Part shown: positions 5,987-11,627 of the stretch, piece after piece | Layout of the letters: each line of letters opens with the position of its first letter | Position numbering within the stretch: position 1 is the first letter of the stretch | Source: Bacteroidota bacterium | GTDB taxonomy: Bacteria; Bacteroidota; Bacteroidia; Flavobacteriales; Flavobacteriaceae | Direction: 5' to 3' | Assembly (NCBI GenBank): GCA_947468985.1 | Contig: CANINJ010000034.1 | Location: 1 to 11,627 of the forward strand | DNA length: 11,627 nt | The notes under the pieces: generated by a model | Told to the model about the DNA's origin: nothing | The model's input: the letters and a program-made list of their open reading frames with translations, nothing else | Database searches by the model: none | Position numbers and translations under genes: made by a program

Positions 5987-6673
5987 TTATAGCAATAGTG
6001 GCAAAACTTCTGTAATATTTACAAAGGAATAAAAATTATCGTGTTCAATTTCGAAATCAATTTTTTCATATTCCCAAGTGGTGTGATAAGGAATATGAAC
6101 CCCAAAACCACCAATATTCAAAATAGGCAAAACATCCGATTTAAGTGAATTTCCAATCATCAAAAAATCTGGTGATTTACAATCCAAGCGGCCTAACATT
6201 TTTTGATAATCCAATTCGGTTTTGTCGCTCATAACTTCTATATGATGAAAAAAAGCGCCAATTCCAGAGTCGTGAAGTTTTCGGTGTTGGTCTTTTAAAT
6301 CGCCTTTGGTGGCAACAACCAATTTGTATTTTCCTTGTAATTCTTGTAAAACGGTTTCTACTTCTGGTAATAATTCTACTGGTTTTTGCAATAAATCTTT
6401 GCCAATGGCAATAATTTTTTCAATTCCTTTTCCTGAAATAGTATGATTGGTTAATTGCAATGCCGTTTCAATCATCGACAATGTAAATGCTTTAATTCCA
6501 AAACCATAAAGGGGTAAATTTGTAATTTGATGATTTAATATCAAACCTAATATCTCTTGGTTTGAAGCAAAATCTTGAAACAATACACAAAAACGTGCCT
6601 GGGCCTCATCAAAATAAGGTTCGTTGTGCCATAAAGTGTCATCGGCATCGAATGCAATTACTTTTAGGTTCAT
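5987..6673 (-). CDS. HAD-superfamily hydrolase
   Basis: All HAD motifs are visible in this 228-residue protein: motif I DADDT (D9 nucleophile, D11 acid/base, T13), motif II Thr in VVATKGD (T122), a lysine in SDKTELDYQ (K151), and the acidic motif MIGNSLKSDV (D180). An insert of about 80 helical residues after motif I suggests a C1-type cap, so a small phosphorylated metabolite is the likely substrate; the identity is not readable. It should act in the cytoplasm with Mg2+. Its ATG follows the TAG stop of metG with no gap, so it is very likely co-transcribed and perhaps coupled to metG. The acetyltransferase gene follows 37 nt downstream. The frame is intact. Confidence 0.9.
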   Translation of the reverse strand: MNLKVIAFDADDTLWHNEPYFDEAQARFCVLFQDFASNQEILGLILNHQITNLPLYGFGIKAFTLSMIETALQLTNHTISGKGIEKIIAIGKDLLQKPVELLPEVETVLQELQGKYKLVVATKGDLKDQHRKLHDSGIGAFFHHIEVMSDKTELDYQKMLGRLDCKSPDFLMIGNSLKSDVLPILNIGGFGVHIPYHTTWEYEKIDFEIEHDNFYSFVNITEVLPLLL

Positions 6674-8746
6674 CTAGTTTATAGTTTCTCCATTTGAAAC
6701 TCCATCAACATCAGGATTTACAAAAACCAATTTTCCTTCTGCGTTTGTAGTCATCAAAATCATTCCTTGGCTTTCCACGCCGCGAAGGTTTCTTGGTGCC
6801 AAATTTACTAAAACAGTAACGCGTTTTCCAACAATTTCTTCTGGCGAAAAACTCTCAGCAATTCCAGAAACAATGGTGCGCACATCAATACCTGTATCGA
6901 TTTTAAGAATCAAAAGTTTGTTTGCTTTTGGCATTTTCTCAGCTTCTAAAATCGTTCCTACACGCAAATCTATTTTAGCAAAATCTTCATATTGAATTGT
7001 TTCTTTCTGAGGTTCCGTCATTGCGAGGGACGAAGCAATCTCTTCTTTATTTGCCACTTTCGTAGCTTCCAATTTATCCATTTGTTTTTGAATTTCTTCA
7101 TCTTCAATTTTAGCAAAAAGCAATTCTGCCTCTCCAATTATGTGCCCCGAAGAAATCAATTCAGAAGTTTCGGAAACTGTTTTCCAATCAATTTTACTTT
7201 CTATTTTCAGAATCCTTGAAAGTTTAGTGGCTGTAAAAGGCAAAAATGGTTCGCAAAGAGAACTCAATGCTGCTGCAATTTGCAAGGCTACATACATCTG
7301 TGTTTGCACGCGTTCTGGATTGTCTTTTATTACTTTCCAAGGTTCTTCATCGGCAAGATATTTATTTCCCAAACGGGCAACGTTCATCAATTCGCCTAAA
7401 GCTTCTCTAAATCTGTAGCGCTCAATTGAGCTTGAAATTACGGCTGGATACGCTTTTAATTCAGTCAAAGTAGCATTATCCACATCTGAAAAAGAATTTG
7501 GATTTGGAACAATTCCCTCGTAATATTTATTGGTTAAAACCACTACACGATTTATAAAATTACCAAAAATAGCAACCAATTCATTATTGTTTCTCGCCTG
7601 AAAATCTTTCCAAGTAAAATCATTATCCTTCGTTTCTGGTGCATTTGAAGTCAACGCATAACGCAAAACATCTTGCTGATTTGGAAAATCTTCCAAATAT
7701 TCGTGCAACCAAACCGCCCAATTTTTTGAAGTCGATAATTTGTTTCCTTCCAAATTCAGAAATTCATTTGCAGGAACATTATCGGGCAAAATATAACTTC
7801 CTTCAGCCTTTAACATCGCTGGAAAAATAATACAATGAAAAACAATATTGTCTTTTCCAATGAAGTGAACCAATTTTGTATCTTCATTTTTCCAATACGG
7901 CTCCCATTCTTTTCCTTCACGCAACGCCCATTCTTTGGTTGCAGAAATATAGCCAATTGGGGCATCAAACCATACATATAATTTTTTTCCTTCGGCTCCT
8001 TCAACCGGAACGTCAATTCCCCAATCTAAATCTCTGGTTACCGCTCGAGGTTCTAAACCGCCGTCAATCCAAGATTTAACTTGCCCATAAACATTAGGTT
8101 TCCAATCATTTTTATGTCCAACTAAAATCCATTCTCTCAAAAATCCATCGTATCGATCCAAAGGCAAAAACCAGTGTTTTGTAGCTTTCATTACTGGAAT
8201 TTCTCCCGTAATGGTTGATTTTGGATTAATCAAATCCGTTGCATTTAATGTAGAACCACATTTTTCACATTGATCACCATACGCTTCTTCGTGCCCACAT
8301 TTTGGACAAGTTCCAATTACAAATCGGTCTGCCAAAAATTGATTTGCTTTTGCGTCATATAATTGCTCCGTAACTTGCTCTATAAAATCCCCTTTGTCGT
8401 ATAATTTTTTGAAAAATTCTGATGCTGTATCGTGATGAATTTTGGATGAAGTTCTGGAATAGTTATCAAAAGAAATTCCAAAGTCTACAAACGATTTACG
8501 AATAATTCCGTCATATTTATCAATGATTTCTTGTGGTGAAACCCCTTCTTTCTTAGCTTTCATTGAAATAGCAACTCCGTGTTCATCGCTTCCGCAAACA
8601 AACAAAACGTCTCTACCTTGTAATCTTAAATAGCGAGAATAAATATCCGAAGGCACATAAACACCCGCCAAATGACCAATATGAATTGGGCCATTCGTGT
8701 AAGGCAATGCTGCGGTAATTGTATATCTTTTTGGATTTTGTATCAT
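6674..8746 (-). CDS. metG: Methionyl-tRNA synthetase with C-terminal tRNA-binding domain
   Basis: The 690-residue enzyme charges tRNA-Met with methionine in the cytoplasm. The class I signature HIGH is at 22-25 in [15 protein letters not shown] zinc knuckle lies in the connective peptide (C147-x2-C150, C160-x2-C163). The second signature reads KLSTS (336-340, in [12 protein letters not shown]) where most bacteria have KMSKS; I believe this variant is normal for Bacteroidota. The helical anticodon-binding domain follows, then a Lys/Glu-rich linker (about 555-582), and a Trbp111/EMAPII-like OB domain from about 583 to the end ([33 protein letters not shown]), which promotes dimerisation and tRNA binding. 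The linker segment EIASSLAMT (569-577) is encoded by a palindromic-repeat-like sequence. The gene has its own promoter about 45-70 nt upstream and leads the metG-HAD-acetyltransferase unit. Confidence 0.98.
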   Translation of the reverse strand: MIQNPKRYTITAALPYTNGPIHIGHLAGVYVPSDIYSRYLRLQGRDVLFVCGSDEHGVAISMKAKKEGVSPQEIIDKYDGIIRKSFVDFGISFDNYSRTSSKIHHDTASEFFKKLYDKGDFIEQVTEQLYDAKANQFLADRFVIGTCPKCGHEEAYGDQCEKCGSTLNATDLINPKSTITGEIPVMKATKHWFLPLDRYDGFLREWILVGHKNDWKPNVYGQVKSWIDGGLEPRAVTRDLDWGIDVPVEGAEGKKLYVWFDAPIGYISATKEWALREGKEWEPYWKNEDTKLVHFIGKDNIVFHCIIFPAMLKAEGSYILPDNVPANEFLNLEGNKLSTSKNWAVWLHEYLEDFPNQQDVLRYALTSNAPETKDNDFTWKDFQARNNNELVAIFGNFINRVVVLTNKYYEGIVPNPNSFSDVDNATLTELKAYPAVISSSIERYRFREALGELMNVARLGNKYLADEEPWKVIKDNPERVQTQMYVALQIAAALSSLCEPFLPFTATKLSRILKIESKIDWKTVSETSELISSGHIIGEAELLFAKIEDEEIQKQMDKLEATKVANKEEIASSLAMTEPQKETIQYEDFAKIDLRVGTILEAEKMPKANKLLILKIDTGIDVRTIVSGIAESFSPEEIVGKRVTVLVNLAPRNLRGVESQGMILMTTNAEGKLVFVNPDVDGVSNGETIN
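7015..7042. repeat. Dispersed palindromic repeat inserted in frame in metG
   Basis: On the plus strand this reads CCGTCATTGCGAGGGACGAA then GCAATCTC, with inverted arms ATTGC (7020-7024) and GCAAT (7035-7039). I recognise the CATTGCGAGGNACGAAGCAATCTC pattern as a common intergenic repeat of several bacterial groups, Bacteroidota included. Here it lies within coding sequence, antisense to its usual written form, and encodes metG residues 569-577. It keeps frame and stop-free sense. Base composition is clearly richer in GC than the surrounding linker. Confidence 0.6.
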
Positions 8747-8762
8747 AATTGTTTTTTAGAAA

Positions 8763-8782
8763 TTCTTGAAACGCGTTCAGAA
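8763..8782. repeat. Second copy of the TGAAACGNGTTCA palindrome, in the metG leader
   Basis: TTCTTGAA, the loop ACGCG, and TTCAGAA form a 7-bp stem with one bulged T. The 15-base core at 8767-8781 matches the ssb-leader element at 4709-4723 in 14 positions, including a five-base loop of form ACGNG. It is placed 17 nt before the metG ATG and just after the predicted transcript start, so the mRNA would carry it as a hairpin. Confidence 0.5.
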
Positions 8783-8788
8783 TCTATG

Positions 8789-8818
8789 CAAAAATAAGAT
8801 ATTTTCCGATAGGGACAA
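8789..8818 (-). promoter_or_regulatory. Bacteroidota-type promoter of metG
   Basis: On the minus strand TTG (8818-8816), 19 nt, then TATTTTTG (8796-8789) followed by CA. Both boxes and the spacing fit the TTG/TANNTTTG consensus. The 5' leader would be roughly 40 nt. A small GC-rich pocket (8806-8832) overlaps the spacer and -33 region. Confidence 0.7.
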
Positions 8819-8932
8819 TAGCGATACGGCGGTTGGTTGGAAATGACGATAATTTAAAAGGACAATTTCTGTGTATTTTGAACCAATTCAATTATTTTTC
8901 AGGTTGAATAAAAGATATTTAGTTCGTTAAAA

Positions 8933-9055
8933 CTAATGACAACCACAATCATCTGGACCGCAATTTTTTGATTTATCTTTCTTGAAAAAGAATTTTTTAA
9001 TCAAAAAAGCAATTGCAATTCCCAAAGTGATAAAAGCGATTATTTCTTGAGCCAT
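8933..9055 (-). CDS. FeoB-associated Cys-rich membrane protein (small)
   Basis: A 40-codon gene begins 6 nt after the feoB stop. The protein has one hydrophobic segment (EIIAFITLGIAIAFLI, residues 4-19), then a Lys/Phe-rich stretch, and ends with C-G-P-D-D-C-G-C-H. This is the layout of the FeoB-associated Cys-rich membrane protein family: one inner-membrane helix with a cytoplasmic cysteine cluster, thought to assist FeoB in the way that FeoC does in enterobacteria. Metal or Fe-S binding by the three Cys and one His is inference. The start ATG and the TAG stop are unambiguous. It is easily missed because of its length, but position and sequence together make the call secure. Confidence 0.92.
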   Translation of the reverse strand: MAQEIIAFITLGIAIAFLIKKFFFKKDKSKNCGPDDCGCH

Positions 9056-9061
9056 CGGGGT

Positions 9062-11161
9062 TTATTTTAATATTTGAAAAGCAATTAAAGCTACAATATA
9101 AGCCAATCCAGTCATGAAAATTAGTTGCCCTAAAGGCCATTTCCAAGTGTTCGTTTCTTTTTTGGTAATTGCCAATGTACTTGCGCATTGCATTGCAAAA
9201 GCGTAGAATAATAACAAGGAAATTCCAGATGCAAAATTGAATATTTTAGCGCCTGTTTCTGGATTAATTTCAGCACCCATTTTATTTTTTATAGTGTCTT
9301 CATTTTCAGTGCCTCCAACGCTATAAATGGTTGCTAAAGTCCCAACAAAAACTTCCCTTGCAGCAAATGAACTTATGATTGCAATTCCTATTTTCCAATC
9401 GTAGCCTAAGGGTGAGATTGCGGGTTCAATAGCTTTTCCCATAATTCCGATATAGGAATTTTCTAATTTATAGGCAGCAACTTTATTCTTAAATTCTAAT
9501 TTTGATAAACTTGTATTTTCGTTTTTTGCAGTTAAAATAGCTTCTGCATTATTGAATTTTTTCCCAGGGCCATACGATGCCATAAACCATAATACGATTG
9601 AAATGGCAAGGATTATTTTTCCAGCTCCAAAAATAAATGCTCTTGTTTTTTCAACTACATTAATGGCAACATTTTTTAACATTGGTAATTTATAGTTTGG
9701 CATTTCAACTACAAAAAAGGTTTTTCCATTAATTTTTAAAATCTTATTTAAAATATAAGCTGAAAAAATAGCCATTCCAAAACCTAAAAGATACAGCAAC
9801 ATCAAGGTCAAACCTTGTAAATTTAAAAAGCCTAATATTCTTGTATCTGGAATTACTAATGCAATAATTATGGCGTAAACAGGCAGTCTTGCAGAGCAGG
9901 TTGTGAAGGGCGTAACCAAAATTGTAATCAATCTTTCCTTCCAATTTTCGATATTTCTGGTTGCCATAATTGCAGGAATTGCACAAGCTGTGCCTGAAAT
10001 TAAGGGCACGACGCTTTTCCCAGAAAGTCCAAATTTCCGCATTATTTTATCCATCAAAAAAACAACACGACTCATATAACCGCTTTCTTCAAGAATAGAA
10101 ATAAACAGAAATAAAAAGGCTATTTGTGGAATGAAAATTAAAATTCCTCCAATTCCTGGAATTATTCCTTGTGAAATCAAATTTGTTAAAACTCCAGAAG
10201 GCAAGGATTCATTTGCTAAAGCACTTAATGATGCAAAAGTAGTATCTATAAACTCCATCGGTACTTTTGACCATTCAAAAATAGATTGAAAAATGACAAA
10301 TAATATCATGAAAAATATAAAATAGCCCCAAAATTTATGAGTTAAAACACGGTCTAATTTGTTTCGGAAATCTTTGGCAATCGAAGTGTCAATTTTATGC
10401 CCAACTTTCAAAACATCATTGATAAATTGGTATCTTTTTATGGTTTCTTTTTGTTGCAAACGCTTCAAATCAGAATGTGATTTTGTAAAAGAATTACGAA
10501 TTTCCTTACGTTCTAAATTCATAAAATTCACATCTTGCGTAATGACCAACCACAATTTATAAAGCAGTTGATTTGGGAATGTTTTACGAAGAGTGTCAAA
10601 ATATTCCGAATCAATACTTGACGCATTCAAACACGGTTCGCTGGAAAGTGATTTATAATTAATTATTAGATTTTTCAATTCATCAATTCCGAAGCCTTTT
10701 CGAGAACTAATTAAGGCAATCTTCGTTTTAAGTTGCCCTTCTAAATAGGGAATATCAAGAGAAATGCCTTTAAATTTCATCCTATCCGCCATATTTATGA
10801 CTAAAATAGTTGGGATTTCAAGGTCTTTTATTTGTGTGAAAAGCAATAAATTCCGCTTTAAATTTTCCACATCTGTAACAACAAGCGCCACATCTGGAAA
10901 TAATTTATCGTTTTTATTTAACAACAATTCAATGACAACATTTTCATCAATAGAACTTGCGTTTAAACTATAAGTCCCTGGCAAGTCAAGGATATTTGCT
11001 TTAATTTTTGAAGTCAGTTTACAAAAACCAATCTTTTTTTCGACTGTAATTCCAGGATAATTTCCTACTTGTTGGTTCAAACCAGTCAATTGATTGAAAA
11101 CAGAAGTTTTTCCCGTATTCGGATTTCCAATTAAGGCAACATTTATGTTTTTGCTACTCAT
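9062..11161 (-). CDS. feoB: Ferrous iron transporter FeoB
   Basis: The 699-residue protein takes up Fe2+ across the inner membrane. Its N-terminal G domain has G1 GNPNTGKT (12-19), the G2 Thr in YPGITVE (T39), G3 DLPG (59-62), G4 NMAD (123-126) and G5 SSRKG (152-156). A helical GDI-like spacer follows (about 175-265). The membrane part starts near 276 and contains two Gate repeats: LVTPFTTCSARLPVYA (415-430, with C422) and the region around FAAREVFVGTLATIYS (599-614). QCASTLA lies near 658-664 in the last helical region. At 699 residues it is shorter than the E. coli protein (773) but complete. The ATG overlaps the feoA stop as ATGA, and the small Cys-rich partner gene follows 6 nt downstream, giving feoA-feoB-partner as one operon. 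Confidence 0.98.
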   Translation of the reverse strand: MSSKNINVALIGNPNTGKTSVFNQLTGLNQQVGNYPGITVEKKIGFCKLTSKIKANILDLPGTYSLNASSIDENVVIELLLNKNDKLFPDVALVVTDVENLKRNLLLFTQIKDLEIPTILVINMADRMKFKGISLDIPYLEGQLKTKIALISSRKGFGIDELKNLIINYKSLSSEPCLNASSIDSEYFDTLRKTFPNQLLYKLWLVITQDVNFMNLERKEIRNSFTKSHSDLKRLQQKETIKRYQFINDVLKVGHKIDTSIAKDFRNKLDRVLTHKFWGYFIFFMILFVIFQSIFEWSKVPMEFIDTTFASLSALANESLPSGVLTNLISQGIIPGIGGILIFIPQIAFLFLFISILEESGYMSRVVFLMDKIMRKFGLSGKSVVPLISGTACAIPAIMATRNIENWKERLITILVTPFTTCSARLPVYAIIIALVIPDTRILGFLNLQGLTLMLLYLLGFGMAIFSAYILNKILKINGKTFFVVEMPNYKLPMLKNVAINVVEKTRAFIFGAGKIILAISIVLWFMASYGPGKKFNNAEAILTAKNENTSLSKLEFKNKVAAYKLENSYIGIMGKAIEPAISPLGYDWKIGIAIISSFAAREVFVGTLATIYSVGGTENEDTIKNKMGAEINPETGAKIFNFASGISLLLFYAFAMQCASTLAITKKETNTWKWPLGQLIFMTGLAYIVALIAFQILK

Positions 11162-11400
11162 TTTAAGTTGGATTTTAGAATTTCAACTTCAATTTCTTTA
11201 GCAGTTTCGATACGAATGGCAAGATGCGAACCATTAATATTCAAATACAAAGGATCTCCAAAAGGCGCAATTTGAAGTAATTCCACCACGTTTCCTGGCA
11301 AACAACCCATTTCCAATAATTTTAATGGAATGGTATCGATGTCGAAGTCTTTGATGATTGCTTTTTCGCCTTTTTTAAGAGAATTTATTGTCGTTCGCAA
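11158..11400 (-). CDS. feoA: FeoA, SH3-like ferrous iron transport accessory protein
   Basis: An 80-residue protein with the FeoA core: LKKGEKAIIKDFD, then PLKLLEMGCLPGNVVELLQIAPFGDPLYLNINGSHLAIR. The LxEMGxxPG motif and the ending strand GSHLAIRIETAKEI are typical. It is a small cytoplasmic SH3-like partner of FeoB, needed for iron uptake in the systems studied. The start is TTG (11400): an in-frame TAA lies two codons upstream, and there is no ATG that would keep the conserved N-terminus. Its stop overlaps the feoB start by 4 nt. Upstream lie a -7 box and palindromic sequences that probably mediate iron control. Confidence 0.95.
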   Translation of the reverse strand: MRTTINSLKKGEKAIIKDFDIDTIPLKLLEMGCLPGNVVELLQIAPFGDPLYLNINGSHLAIRIETAKEIEVEILKSNLK

Positions 11401-11406
11401 ACCTTA

Positions 11407-11425
11407 TTTAGATTGAATTTAGATT
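11407..11425. promoter_or_regulatory. Candidate operator at the feoA transcript start
   Basis: TTTAGATT occurs at 11407-11414 and 11418-11425, an 11-nt period. The same DNA contains the quasi-palindrome TAGATTGAATTTA (11409-11421), of form TARATT-N-AATYTA. It lies directly downstream of the predicted -7 box, where a repressor would block transcription. The identity of the regulator (Fur- or DtxR-type) cannot be read from the site. Confidence 0.4.
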
Positions 11426-11426
11426 A

Positions 11427-11451
11427 CAAAAGTAAATATAATAATATTCAA
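11427..11451 (-). promoter_or_regulatory. Candidate feoA promoter
   Basis: On the minus strand TACTTTTG (11434-11427) is a perfect TANNTTTG box about 26 nt upstream of the feoA TTG. The nearest TTG (11451-11449) is 14 nt further up, shorter than the usual 17-23, so the -33 element is poor. A weak -33 box would fit a regulated promoter. Confidence 0.5.
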
Positions 11452-11456
11452 TCGAA

Positions 11457-11468
11457 TGATAATTATCA
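11457..11468. promoter_or_regulatory. Perfect palindrome TGATAATTATCA upstream of feoA, Fur-box-like
   Basis: A 12-bp perfect palindrome is built of the same halves as the Fur 7-1-7 consensus (TGATAAT-N-ATTATCA) but lacks the three central bases. It is centred about 30 nt upstream of the -7 box, so it covers or adjoins the -33 region. Its location before the iron operon makes metal control a reasonable inference; AT-rich palindromes also arise by chance. Confidence 0.45.
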
Positions 11469-11535
11469 GTTTTATGACATTTTTAAGCAAATGCCACTAT
11501 GAATTTGTGGAATGGAAATCCATCTATTAACTAAA

Positions 11536-11627
11536 TTACTCAGAACACAAAAAATTAATATCCTCAATTAAGCGCTGAATATCTTCTTTTTTGGTGCCAT
11601 CATAAAACCCACGAACACGCCTTTTTG
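11536..11627 (-). CDS. C-terminal end of a partial gene, possibly SCO1/SenC-like
   Basis: The last 29 codons of a minus-strand gene enter from the right edge and end at TAA (11536-11538). The peptide reads KRRVRGFYDGTKKEDIQRLI followed by EDINFLCSE. A charged stretch with R-x-RGFYDGT and then an amphipathic helix resembles the end of SCO1/SenC thioredoxin-fold proteins (copper delivery to cytochrome oxidase), which often finish with YDGT then a helix. The other two frames are closed by stops and look non-coding. The identification is tentative because the CxxxC site and the rest of the protein lie outside. The gene is followed by about 135 nt of non-coding DNA before feoA. Confidence 0.5.
   Translation of the reverse strand, partial: KRRVRGFYDGTKKEDIQRLIEDINFLCSE

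Noticed and set aside
8878..8891. Hairpin TTGAA-CCAA-TTCAA followed by TTATTTTT, a possible terminator
   Set aside because: The T-rich side is on the plus strand, where no gene ends. On the minus strand, where the feo operon ends, no T run follows, and the stem has only five A/T-rich pairs.
11496..11524. Weak inverted repeats (CCAC/GTGG and ATGGA/TCCAT) after the right-edge partial gene, considered as its terminator
   Set aside because: Stems of four and five pairs without a following T run on the minus strand are too weak to call.

Overview
The window looks like ordinary chromosomal DNA of a flavobacterium (Bacteroidota, probably Flavobacteriaceae). The grounds are low GC, promoters of the TTG-N19-TANNTTTG type rather than sigma70 boxes, little Shine-Dalgarno sequence, and proteins of flavobacterial type (methionyl-tRNA synthetase with a KLSTS signature, a compact FeoB with its small Cys-rich partner, a YfiT/BstA-type DinB protein). 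All genes are on the minus strand except one ssb gene. There is no rRNA, tRNA, CRISPR array, insertion sequence or phage module.

Region 1 (4540 down to 1, minus strand) is a tightly packed probable operon: YfiT/BstA-like DinB metalloprotein, small zinc-ribbon protein, membrane-anchored M28 metallopeptidase with a multi-pass C-terminal half, YeeZ-like NAD(P)-binding protein, and an EamA/DMT transporter cut by the window start. Gene junctions are an ATGA overlap, a 17-nt gap, a TAATG overlap and a gap of about 2 nt. A good promoter (TTTG-N18-TATATTTG) lies upstream.

Region 2 (4541-5319) holds a single plus-strand ssb gene for a short SSB without the acidic tail. Its leader can form two hairpins. 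Behind it come a GC-rich repeat, a strong intrinsic terminator, and an AT-rich nested palindrome of CACGAATTA units.

Region 3 (8818 down to 5320, minus strand) carries metG with its own promoter, then a HAD-family hydrolase whose ATG abuts the metG stop, then a CatA-type chloramphenicol acetyltransferase-like protein that starts with TTG. Inside metG, the linker before the C-terminal tRNA-binding domain is partly encoded by a sequence that looks like a dispersed palindromic repeat inserted in frame. This is the most unusual feature of the window.

Region 4 (11468 down to 8933, minus strand) is a complete ferrous iron uptake operon: feoA (TTG start, 4-nt overlap with feoB), feoB, and a 40-residue FeoB-associated Cys-rich membrane protein. 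Palindromic and directly repeated sequences around the feoA promoter are candidates for an iron-responsive operator. At the right edge is the last 29 codons of a further minus-strand gene, possibly SCO1/SenC-like.

No gap without a gene exceeds 300 bases; the largest are 5082-5319, 4541-4748 and 8747-8932. I found no evidence for a new multi-gene system. The points worth following are small palindromic elements and regulatory structures.
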